From: Pseudonocardia alni
GTDB lineage: Bacteria > Actinomycetota > Actinomycetes > Mycobacteriales > Pseudonocardiaceae
Reading direction: 5' to 3'
Assembly: GCF_002813375.1 (NCBI RefSeq)
Contig: NZ_PHUJ01000003.1
Span: 4,774,001-4,838,000 of the forward strand
DNA: 64,000 nt
The translations under genes were made by a program, and so were the position numbers. Of this stretch, positions 16,599-25,199 are shown in pieces; position 1 is the first letter of the stretch, and each line of letters starts with the position of its first letter. The notes beneath the pieces are model-generated. The model saw only the letters and a list, made by a program, of their open reading frames with translations. It was not told the DNA's origin and did not search any database.

Positions 16599-16988
16599 TC
16601 ACCGAGCAGGGTAACCAGCGCTGTCCCGCGCAACCGCCGGGACGAGGTGGGCGACCAGCGCGGTCGCCAGCAGCCCGGCCAGGAGCTCCAGGTCCCGCGT
16701 GCCGGTGTGCAGCTCGGCGAGGCGGTGCAGCCCGAAGCCGTCGGCGAACCCCCAGCAGACCGCCGCGGCGGCCGACGCACCGGCCGCCGTCGTCGCGACG
16801 GCGAGCGCCGCCGTCCCCACCACCGCGACGGCGACCGCGACCGCGGCGACGAGGCCGGGCCCGCCACCGGCGGCCCCCGCGGCACCGGCGGCGAGCCCCG
16901 CGGCGACGCCGGTGGCGATCGCGGCGACGAACCCGGCGCCCCCGGACAGGGGCGGCGGGACCGGACGGGCGGGGCGGCGCTGCAGCAT
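16599..16988 (-). CDS. Small Ala-rich membrane protein
   Basis: Not recognised as a named family. The 129-residue product starts MLQRRPARPVPPPLSGGAG and has three or four hydrophobic Ala/Val/Gly stretches with a short polar loop GFADGFGLHRLAELHTGTRDLE (split at LHRLAEL), then another helix and a charged end. The ATG at 16988 is an estimate because the frame is open to 17114. It lies divergently from the kdp operon, whose proposed operator starts 130 bases away, so a connection with potassium uptake is possible but unproven. It could also belong with corA, 44 bases downstream. Confidence 0.5.
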   Translation of the reverse strand: MLQRRPARPVPPPLSGGAGFVAAIATGVAAGLAAGAAGAAGGGPGLVAAVAVAVAVVGTAALAVATTAAGASAAAAVCWGFADGFGLHRLAELHTGTRDLELLAGLLATALVAHLVPAVARDSAGYPAR

Positions 16989-17117
16989 GCGCGGGAGCGT
17001 GCGCCCCCGGCAGCGGATCGGCCCGGCCCCTGACGCGGTGTTGGCGTCGTCACGCGCGTGTGGTGACGGGTTCCTGAGATCGACCGCCCGTCCGGGGGAC
17101 GTGATGGCCACCACCGG

Positions 17118-17168
17118 GCGTCAAGAACGCGTCAACGCGCGACCCGGTGGGCGTCAATCCGCCGTCAT
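17118..17168. promoter_or_regulatory. Helically phased GCGTCAA repeats, candidate KdpE operator
   Basis: GCGTCAA occurs at 17118-17124, 17129-17135 and 17151-17157, with a 5-of-7 match (CCGTCAT) at 17162-17168. The spacings are 11, 22 and 11 bp, so all lie on one face of the helix as two direct-repeat pairs. OmpR/PhoB-family regulators such as KdpE bind direct repeats with about 11-bp spacing. The array ends 86 bases before the first small kdp gene. Confidence 0.55.
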
Positions 17169-17254
17169 CGCCGCGGGCGCGACCCCCGGTGCGGCGCACG
17201 ATCCCCGCAGCCCGCCGGACATGCCGGCGGGTGGGCACGACCGAGGAGAGTCCC

Positions 17255-17338
17255 GTGGCCGACCTGGCCTACACCGCGTTGCTGGTGGCGTCCTTCGCCG
17301 TCCTCGCGCTCACCCTGCGCGGGATGGAGAAGCTGTGA
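17255..17338 (+). CDS. 27-residue membrane peptide heading the kdp operon
   Basis: GTG 17255 opens a 28-codon frame, product MADLAYTALLVASFAVLAL followed by TLRGMEKL. It is one hydrophobic helix with a short positively charged tail. GAGGAGAG at 17242-17249 is a strong ribosome binding site. Its stop overlaps the GTG of kdpF by 4 bases, so it is translationally coupled to kdpF and kdpA. It is not KdpF itself, which follows. A second small subunit or stabiliser of the Kdp complex is a reasonable inference. Confidence 0.7.
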   Translation: MADLAYTALLVASFAVLALTLRGMEKL

Positions 17339-17421
17339 TCGCGAACATCGCCGGGGGTGTGCTCGCCCTGGCCCTGCTGGTCTACCTGGTGATCGCGCTG
17401 CTCCGGCCGGAGCGGTTCTGA
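17335..17421 (+). CDS. kdpF: Potassium-transporting ATPase subunit KdpF
   Basis: A 28-residue single-helix peptide, MIANIAGGVLALALLVYL followed by VIALLRPERF. The LxRPERF end is the hallmark of KdpF, which sits at the KdpA-lipid interface and stabilises the complex. The GTG start overlaps the preceding peptide and the stop overlaps the kdpA ATG, so all are read as one coupled unit. Confidence 0.88.
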   Translation: MIANIAGGVLALALLVYLVIALLRPERF

Positions 17422-19091
17422 TGGCGGGGCTCGCGCAGGCGGCGGCGCTGGTGGCGCTGCTCGCCGTGACCTGGAAGCCGCTGGGCGACCGGATGGGGCG
17501 GGTCTACACCGACACCCGGCACTGGCGGATCGAGCGGTTCGTCTACCGGGTCTGCCGGATCGACGCCGCGTCCCCGCAGCGCTGGACGACCTACGCCGCG
17601 GGTGTGCTGGGCTTCTCGTTCGTCTCGATCGCGCTGCTCTACCTGATGCAGCGGCTGCAGGCCTTCCTCCCGCTCGGGTTCGGCCGCGGCACCGACGGCG
17701 CCACCTCGGTGTCGCCCGCGATGGCGTTCAACACCGCGGTGTCGTTCGTGACCAACACGAACTGGCAGTCCTACGTGCCCGAGCAGGTGCTCGGCCACAC
17801 CGTGCAGATGGCCGGCCTGACCGTGCAGAACGTCGTGTCCGCCGCCGTCGGCATGGCGGTCGCGGTCGCGCTGGTCCGCGGGTTCGTCTCCCGCGGCGAC
17901 GACGACGGCCGCATCGGCAACTTCTGGGTCGACCTCACCCGCGGCGTCACCCGGATCCTGCTGCCGGTCGCCGCCGTCGCCGCCGTCGCCCTCGTCGCGA
18001 CCGGCGTCGTGCAGTCGCTGCGCTCCGGGGTGGAGATCACCGCCGTGGACGGCTCGGTGCACACCCTCCCGCTGGCCCCGGCCGCGTCGCAGGAGGCGAT
18101 CAAGGAGCTCGGCACCAACGGCGGCGGGATCGTCAACGCGAACTCCGCGCACCCGTTCGAGAACCCGGGCCCGGTCGCGAACCTGCTGGAGATCTTCCTG
18201 CTGCTGGTGATCCCGGTCGCGCTGACCCGGACCTTCGGGGTCATGGTCGGCCGGGTCCGCCAGGGCGTCGTCCTGCTGTCGGTCATGGGCGGCCTGTGGG
18301 CGCTCATGCTCGCCGCCGCCTGGCTCGCCGAGACCCACCCCAACGGCCCCGCCGCGCTCGCTGCAGGTGGTGCGATGGAGGGCAAGGAGGTGCGCTTCGG
18401 CATCCCCGGCTCGGTCCTGTTCGCGGTGTCGACGACCGGGACGTCCACCGGCGCGGTCAACTCGATGCACGACAGCTACTCCGGCGCCGCCGGCGGCGTG
18501 ACGCTGCTGAACATGCTGCTCGGCGAGGTCGCCCCCGGCGGGGTCGGAGCGGGCCTCTACGGCCTGCTGGTGCTCGCCGTCATCGCGGTGTTCCTCGCCG
18601 GACTGATGGTCGGCCGGACCCCGGAGTACCTCGGCAAGAAGCTCGGCCGCCGCGAGATCACCTACGCCGCGGTGTCGATCCTGGTCATGCCGGCGTTCGT
18701 GCTGCTGGGGGCCGGTCTGGCGATCGCCCTGCCGGGCACCGCCGACGCCCTGAACAACGACGGGGCGCACGGCTTCTCCGAGGTCCTCTACGCCTGGGCC
18801 TCGGCCGCCAACAACAACGGCTCCGCGTTCGGCGGGCTCACCGCGACCGGTGACTTCTTCCAGGCCGGCCTGGGGCTGGCCATGCTGTTCGGCCGGTTCG
18901 TGCCGATGCTGGCGGTGCTGGCGCTCGCCGGCTCGCTGGCCCGCCAGCGCCGCGTCCCGGCCGGGGCGGGGACGCTCCCGACCGACGGCCCGCTGTTCGC
19001 CGGGCTTGTCGGGGGCACCGTGCTGCTGGTCTCGGCGCTGACGTTCTTCCCGGCGCTGGCGCTCGGCCCGATCGCCGAGGCCCTGTCGTGA
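17421..19091 (+). CDS. kdpA: Potassium-transporting ATPase subunit KdpA
   Basis: A 556-residue integral membrane channel-like subunit that binds and conducts K+ in the Kdp pump. Four pore repeats are visible; selectivity loops include VSFVTNTNWQSY, KELGTNGGGIVNANSAHPFENP (split at GTNGGG), TTGTSTGAVNSMHDS and ASAANNNGSAFGGL. Length and hydrophobic profile are normal. It shares its first base with the kdpF stop. It works with KdpB, KdpC and KdpF in the cytoplasmic membrane when potassium is scarce. Confidence 0.96.
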   Translation: MAGLAQAAALVALLAVTWKPLGDRMGRVYTDTRHWRIERFVYRVCRIDAASPQRWTTYAAGVLGFSFVSIALLYLMQRLQAFLPLGFGRGTDGATSVSPAMAFNTAVSFVTNTNWQSYVPEQVLGHTVQMAGLTVQNVVSAAVGMAVAVALVRGFVSRGDDDGRIGNFWVDLTRGVTRILLPVAAVAAVALVATGVVQSLRSGVEITAVDGSVHTLPLAPAASQEAIKELGTNGGGIVNANSAHPFENPGPVANLLEIFLLLVIPVALTRTFGVMVGRVRQGVVLLSVMGGLWALMLAAAWLAETHPNGPAALAAGGAMEGKEVRFGIPGSVLFAVSTTGTSTGAVNSMHDSYSGAAGGVTLLNMLLGEVAPGGVGAGLYGLLVLAVIAVFLAGLMVGRTPEYLGKKLGRREITYAAVSILVMPAFVLLGAGLAIALPGTADALNNDGAHGFSEVLYAWASAANNNGSAFGGLTATGDFFQAGLGLAMLFGRFVPMLAVLALAGSLARQRRVPAGAGTLPTDGPLFAGLVGGTVLLVSALTFFPALALGPIAEALS

Positions 19092-19240
19092 GCCGGCGTC
19101 CCACCCCGCCCCCCGCCCCCACTCCGACCCCGTCGCCCGCCTCCGGCGGTGCCCCCAGGGGAACCTTCGTGGCTTACAGCGCTACGAAAGTGACCCTCGG
19201 AGCAGACGGCGGTGGGGGGATCCCCCGACCGGAGGAGAAC
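19092..19240 (+). other. kdpA-kdpB spacer with inverted repeat
   Basis: A 149-base gap is unusual inside an otherwise overlapping operon. It contains the imperfect inverted repeat TTCGTGGC (19166-19173) and GCTACGAA (19181-19188), separated by seven bases, and an AT-richer patch. The kdpB frame is open through the gap from GTG 19088, but the translation is Pro-rich and unlike KdpB. A processing or attenuation role is possible. Confidence 0.4.
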
Positions 19241-21346
19241 GTGTCCGTGTCCACCGAGCGGCCCACCACCGGGCCGCAGGCGTCCGACCCGGCGCCCGCG
19301 CCCGTCGCCGCGGGGGCCTTCGCCCCGGGGCAGCTGCTGGCGGCGCTGCCCGAGGCGCTGCGCAAGCTGGACCCACGCGTGCAGGCCCGCAACCCGGTCA
19401 TGTTCGTCGTCTGGGTCGGGTCCGTGCTGGTCACGGTGCTCGCCGTCGCGGACCCGAGCGTGTTCGCGGTGCTCGTCGCGGTGTGGCTGTGGTTCACCGT
19501 GCTGTTCGCCAACCTCGCCGAGGCCGTCGCGGAGGGGCGCGGCAAGGCCCAGGCCGCCTCGCTGCGGGCCACCCAGCGCGACACCGTCGCCCGCAGGCTG
19601 GTCACCGACGCGCCCGCCGACCGCGACGCCGCCGAGGAGCAGGTCCCCGGCGCGCAGCTGCGCCTCGGCGACCTCGTCGTCGTCGAGGCGGGGGAGACGA
19701 TCCCCGGCGACGGCGACGTCGTGCACGGCATCGCCTCGGTCGACGAGTCCGCCATCACCGGCGAGTCCGCGCCGGTCATCCGGGAGGCGGGCGGCGACCG
19801 CAGCGCCGTCACCGGCGGCACCACCGTGCTGTCGGACAGGATCGTCGTGCGGATCACGACGAGGCCGGGGGAGTCCTTCGTCGACCGGATGATCGCGCTC
19901 GTCGAGGGCGCGGCCCGGCAGAAGACGCCGAACGAGATCGCCCTGACGATCCTGCTCTCGGCCCTGACGATCATCTTCCTGCTCGCGGTCGTCGCGATCG
20001 CCCCGATGAGCGCCTACGCCGGCACGCAGGTCCCGCTGCTCGTGCTCACCGCGCTGCTGGTCTGCCTGATCCCGACCACCATCGGCGCGCTGCTGTCCGC
20101 GATCGGCATCGCCGGCATGGACCGGCTGGTGCAGCGCAACGTGCTCGCCACCTCCGGCCGCGCCGTCGAGGCCGCCGGTGACGTCGACACGCTGCTGCTC
20201 GACAAGACCGGCACCATCACCTTCGGCAACCGTCGCGCCACCGCGCTGCACGGCGTGGGCGGCACCGGGACCGACGAGCTCGCCCGCGCGGCCCGGCTGT
20301 CGAGCCTGGCCGACCAGACGCCCGAGGGCCGCAGCATCGTCGAGCTCTGCGCGTCCGAGCACGGGCTCGCCCCCGAGGCCGACGCCGCGGAGGCCGTCGC
20401 GGAGTTCGTGCCGTTCACCGCGCAGACCCGGATGTCGGGTATCGACCTCGACGGCGAAGTCGTCCGCAAGGGCGCCGCGGCCGCGATCCTGGAGTGGGCG
20501 CAGGCCGCCGACCGGGCCGAGGTCGACCGCATCGTCGAGACCGTGTCCGACGACGGCGGGACCCCGCTGGTCGTCGCGGCCGCCGACGCCCCGGACGGGC
20601 GCGGTGCTCGCGTGCTCGGAGTGATCGAGCTGTCCGACGTCGTCAAGCCCGGCATGGCCGAGCGGTTCGCCGAGCTGCGCGCGATGGGCATCCGCACGGT
20701 GATGGTCACCGGCGACAACCCGCGCACCGCCGCGGCGATCGCCGCGCAGGCCGGCGTCGACGACCACATCGCCGAGGCCACGCCGGAGGACAAGCTCGCC
20801 TACATCCGCCGTGAGCAGGAAGGTGGGCGGCTCGTGGCGATGACCGGCGACGGCACCAACGATGCGCCCGCGCTCGCCCAGGCCGACGTCGGCGTCGCCA
20901 TGAACACCGGCACCTCCGCCGCGAAGGAGGCCGGGAACATGGTCGACCTGGACTCCGACCCGACCAAGCTGATCGAGATCGTCGAGATCGGCAAGCAGCT
21001 GCTCATCACCCGCGGCGCGCTGACGACGTTCTCCGTCGCCAACGACCTCGCGAAGTACTTCGCGATCCTGCCCGCGATGTTCGTCGCGCTCTACCCGTCG
21101 CTGGGACTGCTCAACGTGATGGGCCTGGCGACGCCCGAGTCCGCGATCCTCTCCGCGGTCGTCTTCAACGCGCTGGTCATCGTCGCGCTGATCCCGCTCG
21201 CCCTGCGCGGGGTGCGGTACCGGCCGTCCTCGGCGGCGTCGCTGCTGCGCCGCAACCTGCTCGTCTACGGCCTCGGCGGGGTCGTCACCCCGTTCGCCGG
21301 GATCGCGTTCATCGACCTGCTCGTCCGTCTCGTCCCGGGGATCTGA
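19241..21346 (+). CDS. kdpB: Potassium-transporting ATPase ATP-binding subunit KdpB
   Basis: A 701-residue P-type ATPase energising K+ uptake. Motifs: TGES actuator loop, DKTGT with phosphorylated Asp321, and GDGTNDAPALAQADVG hinge. GGAGGA at 19231-19236 supports GTG 19241 (or GTG 19247). An in-frame GTG at 19088 overlaps the kdpA stop and would add 51 Pro-rich residues without family similarity. Seven membrane helices are expected. Its stop overlaps the kdpC ATG. Confidence 0.95.
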   Translation: MSVSTERPTTGPQASDPAPAPVAAGAFAPGQLLAALPEALRKLDPRVQARNPVMFVVWVGSVLVTVLAVADPSVFAVLVAVWLWFTVLFANLAEAVAEGRGKAQAASLRATQRDTVARRLVTDAPADRDAAEEQVPGAQLRLGDLVVVEAGETIPGDGDVVHGIASVDESAITGESAPVIREAGGDRSAVTGGTTVLSDRIVVRITTRPGESFVDRMIALVEGAARQKTPNEIALTILLSALTIIFLLAVVAIAPMSAYAGTQVPLLVLTALLVCLIPTTIGALLSAIGIAGMDRLVQRNVLATSGRAVEAAGDVDTLLLDKTGTITFGNRRATALHGVGGTGTDELARAARLSSLADQTPEGRSIVELCASEHGLAPEADAAEAVAEFVPFTAQTRMSGIDLDGEVVRKGAAAAILEWAQAADRAEVDRIVETVSDDGGTPLVVAAADAPDGRGARVLGVIELSDVVKPGMAERFAELRAMGIRTVMVTGDNPRTAAAIAAQAGVDDHIAEATPEDKLAYIRREQEGGRLVAMTGDGTNDAPALAQADVGVAMNTGTSAAKEAGNMVDLDSDPTKLIEIVEIGKQLLITRGALTTFSVANDLAKYFAILPAMFVALYPSLGLLNVMGLATPESAILSAVVFNALVIVALIPLALRGVRYRPSSAASLLRRNLLVYGLGGVVTPFAGIAFIDLLVRLVPGI

Positions 21347-21957
21347 TGCTCACCACCCTGCGCCGCCAGACCGCCACCGGTCTGCGCGTGCTCCTCGTCA
21401 TGACGGTCCTGTGCGGGATCGTCTACCCGCTCGCGATCTGGGGCGTCGCCCGGATCCCGGGCCTGGAGGCCCGGGCCGAGGGCTCGGTGCTGCCGGGCGG
21501 CGCCGGGTCGTCGCTGATCGGGATCGACCCGGTCGCGCCCGACCCGGCCGCCGACCCGTTCTTCCACACCCGGCCCGCGGCGTCGGCGGAGGCCGAGGAC
21601 GGTCTCGGCCCGGCCGACACCGCCACCTCCGGCGGGTCGAACAAGGGCGGCTTCGACGACGGGCTGCTGGCCGCCGTGCACCAGCGCCGCGCGGTGATCG
21701 CCGCCCGCGAGGGCGTCGCGCCGCAGGCGGTCCCGGCCGACGCGGTGACCACGTCGGCGTCCGGGCTCGACCCGGACATCAGCCCGGAGTACGCGGCCCT
21801 GCAGGTGCCCCGCGTCGCGCGGGTCACCGGGCTGCCCGTCGCGCGCGTCGGCGAGCTCGTCGCCGCCGCGACGTCCGGGCGCACCCTCGGGTTCCTCGGG
21901 GAGCCGCGGGTGAACGTCACCGAACTCAACCTGTCCGTGCGGGACGCGCGCGGGTGA
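21346..21957 (+). CDS. kdpC: Potassium-transporting ATPase subunit KdpC
   Basis: A 203-residue subunit with one N-terminal membrane helix (about residues 12-34) and an outer domain. Typical segments are CGIVYPLAIWGVAR, GSSLIG, FHTRPAAS, SGGSNKG, VTTSASGLDPDISPEYA (split at DPDISP) and NVTELN. It assists ATP/K+ coupling in the Kdp complex. Start and stop overlap kdpB and kdpD, so all are cotranslated. Confidence 0.95.
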   Translation: MLTTLRRQTATGLRVLLVMTVLCGIVYPLAIWGVARIPGLEARAEGSVLPGGAGSSLIGIDPVAPDPAADPFFHTRPAASAEAEDGLGPADTATSGGSNKGGFDDGLLAAVHQRRAVIAAREGVAPQAVPADAVTTSASGLDPDISPEYAALQVPRVARVTGLPVARVGELVAAATSGRTLGFLGEPRVNVTELNLSVRDARG

Positions 21958-24482
21958 GCAGGGCCGACAATGGCCGGATGAGGGGTGAGCTCCGCATCCA
22001 TCTCGGCGCCGCGCCCGGGGTCGGCAAGACCTTCGCCATGCTCGGCGAGGCCCACCGCCGCCTCGGGCGCGGCACCGACGTCGTCGTCGGTGTCGCGGAG
22101 ACCCACGGCCGCGACCGCACCGCCGCGCTGCTCGACGGGCTGGAGGCCGTCCCGCGCCGGGCCGTGGAGCACCACGGCACCCGGCTGGAGGAGATGGACC
22201 TCGACGCCGTACTGGCGCGCCGCCCGCAGGTCGCGCTGGTCGACGAGCTGGCCCACACCAACGCGCCCGGCTCGCGCAACGCCAAGCGCTGGCAGGACGT
22301 GCAGGAGCTGCTCGCCGCAGGCATCGACGTCATCTCCACGGTCAACGTGCAGCACCTGGAGTCGCTCGGCGACGTCGTCGCGACGATCACCGGGGCCCGC
22401 CAGCAGGAGACCGTGCCCGACGACGTCGTGCGCGCCGCCGAGCAGATCGAGATCGTCGACATCACCCCGGAGGCGCTGCGCCGCAGACTCGCCCACGGCA
22501 ACATCTACGCCGCGGAGAGGATCGACGCCGCCCTCGCCCACTACTTCCGGGTCCCCAACCTGGTCGCGCTGCGCGAGCTGGCCCTGCTGTGGATCGCCGA
22601 CGAGGTGGACACCGCGCTGCGCCGCTACCGCAGCGAGAAGCAGGTGGACGAGATCTGGGAGACCCGCGAGCGCGTCGTCGTCGCGCTGACCGGTGGACGG
22701 GAGTCGGAGACGGTGCTGCGGCGCGCGGCGCGGATCGCGAAACGGTCCGGCGGCGCGGACCTGATGGCCGTGCACGTGCTGCGCGGCGACGGCCTGTCCG
22801 GCGGCCAGGTCGGCGCCGCCGACCGGGTGCGCCGGATGGCCGAGGGCGTCGGTGCGTCGTTCCACACCGTCGTCGGCGAGTCGGTCGGGGACGCCCTGCT
22901 CGACTTCGCCCGCGGCACCAACGCCACCCAGGTGGTGCTCGGCACGTCGCGGCGCTCGCGCCTGGCGCGGGTGTTCGACCCGGGCATCGGCGCACGCGTC
23001 GTGCAGGAGTCCGGGCCGATCGACGTGCATATGGTCACCCATCGTGAGGCCGGTCGCGCGCTGCGCCTGCCGCGACTGCGCACCGCTCTGCCCGCGTCCC
23101 GCCAGGCGCTCGGCTGGGCCGTCGCCGTCGCGGGCCCGGCCGTCGCGACGGTGCTGGGCGTCGTCCTGTCACCGTGGGTGGACCTGTCCACCGACGTCGT
23201 CCTCTACTTCCTCGCCACCGTGCTCGCCGCTCTCGCCGGCGGGCTCGGCCCGGCCCTGCTCGCCGCCCTGCTCGGCGGGCTGCTGCTGAACTTCTTCCTC
23301 TCCCTGCCGCTGTACTCCCTGGTCATCGCCGACCCGGGCAACGTCCTCACCGTCGCGACGATGCTGCTGGTCGGGGTGCTCGTCGCGCTGGTCGTCGACC
23401 GGGCGGCGCGGCGCGCAGAGCAGGCCGCGCGGGCCCGGGCGGAGGCGGCGCTGCTGGCGTCGTTCGCGCGGACCGTGCTGACCCGCTCCGACCCGCTGCC
23501 GCGGCTGCTGGACAAGGTCCGCGAGACGTGGGCGCTGCGGTCGGTCGCGCTGCTCGAACGCGGCGAGGACCGGGTGTGGCGCCGGGTCGCCTGCACCGGC
23601 GACGCCGGGGACTGCGCGCGGCCCGACCAGGCCGACGTCGACGTCGTCGTCGCCGAGGGGCTGCACCTGGTCGGGACCGGCCGCACCCTGCCCGCCGCGG
23701 ATCGCAGGCTGCTGGAGGTCGTCGGCGGGCAGGCGCTGCTGGCGCTGCGCGGGCAGCGCGCCGAGGCCGGCGCCGCCGACGCCGAGCGGCGCGCGGCGGC
23801 CAACGAGACCCGCGGGGCGCTGCTGTCGGCCGTCGGGCACGACCTCCGTAGCCCGCTGACCTCGATCAAGGCGGCCGCGGGCAGCCTGCGCGACGAGCAC
23901 CTGCCCCTCGACGACGCCGACCGCGCCGAGCTGCTCGCCACCGTCGAGGAGTCCGCGGACCGGCTCACCGCGCTGGTGGACAACCTGCTCGACTCCTCGC
24001 GGCTCGCCGCGGGCGCGGTGACCCCGCTGCTCGCCCCGGTCGGCTACGACGAGGTCGCCGCGACCGCGCTGCTCGGCCTGGAGGGCGCCGACCGGGTCCG
24101 GTTGGAGATCGGCGAGGACGTGCCCGACGTGCTCGCCGACGCCGGGCTCCTGGACCGGGTCGTCGCCAACGTCGTGGACAACGCCCTGCGCCACGGCGGC
24201 GGGTCCGAGGTCGCGCTGCGGGCCAGCGCCTACGGCGACCGGGTGGAGCTGCGGGTGGTCGACCACGGCCGCGGGGTGGCCCCCCGCGAGCGGGACGCGC
24301 TGTTCGCGGCGTTCCAGCGGCTCGGCGACCGCGACGCCGTGGCCGGGCTCGGGCTGGGACTGTCGGTCGCCCGCGGGCTGACCGCGGTGATGGACGGCGA
24401 GCTCACCGCCGAGGACACGCCCGGCGGGGGCCTCACCGTCGTCGTGTCGCTGCCCGCCGCGGCCGTCGTGGTGGCGTCGTGA
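21954..24482 (+). CDS. kdpD: Sensor histidine kinase KdpD
   Basis: An 842-residue potassium-limitation sensor. Order: KdpD sensor domain (Walker A GAAPGVGKT near residue 22, DELAHTNAPGSRN), a USP-like domain (about 240-350), a four-helix DUF4118 membrane region (about 380-490), a GAF-like region, the HisKA dimerisation helix with phospho-acceptor His629 in VGHDLRSPLTSIK, and an HATPase domain with N and G boxes (NVVDNALRHG, GLGLGLSVA). GTG 21954 overlaps the kdpC stop; ATG 21978 is an alternative. It phosphorylates KdpE. Confidence 0.95.
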   Translation: MSRADNGRMRGELRIHLGAAPGVGKTFAMLGEAHRRLGRGTDVVVGVAETHGRDRTAALLDGLEAVPRRAVEHHGTRLEEMDLDAVLARRPQVALVDELAHTNAPGSRNAKRWQDVQELLAAGIDVISTVNVQHLESLGDVVATITGARQQETVPDDVVRAAEQIEIVDITPEALRRRLAHGNIYAAERIDAALAHYFRVPNLVALRELALLWIADEVDTALRRYRSEKQVDEIWETRERVVVALTGGRESETVLRRAARIAKRSGGADLMAVHVLRGDGLSGGQVGAADRVRRMAEGVGASFHTVVGESVGDALLDFARGTNATQVVLGTSRRSRLARVFDPGIGARVVQESGPIDVHMVTHREAGRALRLPRLRTALPASRQALGWAVAVAGPAVATVLGVVLSPWVDLSTDVVLYFLATVLAALAGGLGPALLAALLGGLLLNFFLSLPLYSLVIADPGNVLTVATMLLVGVLVALVVDRAARRAEQAARARAEAALLASFARTVLTRSDPLPRLLDKVRETWALRSVALLERGEDRVWRRVACTGDAGDCARPDQADVDVVVAEGLHLVGTGRTLPAADRRLLEVVGGQALLALRGQRAEAGAADAERRAAANETRGALLSAVGHDLRSPLTSIKAAAGSLRDEHLPLDDADRAELLATVEESADRLTALVDNLLDSSRLAAGAVTPLLAPVGYDEVAATALLGLEGADRVRLEIGEDVPDVLADAGLLDRVVANVVDNALRHGGGSEVALRASAYGDRVELRVVDHGRGVAPRERDALFAAFQRLGDRDAVAGLGLGLSVARGLTAVMDGELTAEDTPGGGLTVVVSLPAAAVVVAS

Positions 24483-25192
24483 ACGCGCCCGCGCGCGGCG
24501 CAGCGAACGGGGTGCGGGTGCTCGTCGTCGACGACGACCCGCAGATCCTCCGGGCCCTGCGGATCAACCTCACCGCGCACGGCTACACGGTGCTCGTCGC
24601 CGCCGACGGCTCGGCCGCGCTGCGGGCGGCCGCGGACGGGCATCCGGACGTCGTCGTCCTCGACCTGGGGCTGCCCGACCTCGACGGCACCGAGGTCGTC
24701 GAGGGGCTGCGCGGGTGGAGCACGGTGCCGGTGATCGTGCTGTCCGCGCGCACCGACTCCACCGACAAGGTCCGGGCGCTCGACGCCGGCGCCGACGACT
24801 ACGTCACCAAGCCGTTCGGGATGTCCGAGCTGCTGGCCCGGCTGCGGGCCGCGGTGCGCCGCGCCGCCGTGTCGACCGTCGACGGCGAGGCCGTGGTCAC
24901 CACCGCGGACTTCACCGTCGACCTCGCTGCCAAGACGGTCGCGCGCGCCGACGGCGCCGAGGTGCACCTGACCCCGACCGAGTGGGGGATCCTGGAGCTG
25001 CTGGTGCGCCACCGGGGCAAGCTCGTCGAGCAGAAGCGGCTGCTGCGCGAGGTCTGGGGTCCGCAGTACGGCACCGAGACCCACTACCTGCGGGTCTACC
25101 TCGCCCAGCTGCGGCGCAAGCTGGAGCCGGTGCCGTCACGGCCGAAGTACCTGATCACCGAGGCGGGGATGGGGTACCGGTTCGACGGCTGA
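24479..25192 (+). CDS. kdpE: Response regulator KdpE
   Basis: A 237-residue OmpR/PhoB-type regulator. The receiver domain (about 12-125) has the acidic pocket VVDDD and phosphorylated Asp62 in VLDLGLPD, Ser/Thr switch VLSAR and conserved lysine VTKPFG. The C-terminal winged helix (about 140-235) includes LTPTEWGILELLVRH and ends TEAGMGYRF. GTG 24479 overlaps the kdpD stop. It would activate kdp transcription; the phased repeats at 17118-17168 are the candidate target. Confidence 0.95.
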   Translation: MNAPARGAANGVRVLVVDDDPQILRALRINLTAHGYTVLVAADGSAALRAAADGHPDVVVLDLGLPDLDGTEVVEGLRGWSTVPVIVLSARTDSTDKVRALDAGADDYVTKPFGMSELLARLRAAVRRAAVSTVDGEAVVTTADFTVDLAAKTVARADGAEVHLTPTEWGILELLVRHRGKLVEQKRLLREVWGPQYGTETHYLRVYLAQLRRKLEPVPSRPKYLITEAGMGYRFDG

Positions 25193-25199
25193 GCCGGCC

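Noticed and set aside
19088..19240. Longer KdpB start at GTG 19088 overlapping kdpA
   Set aside because: It would add 51 Pro-rich residues unlike KdpB; GGAGGA just before 19241 fits a start there. Kept only as an alternative.
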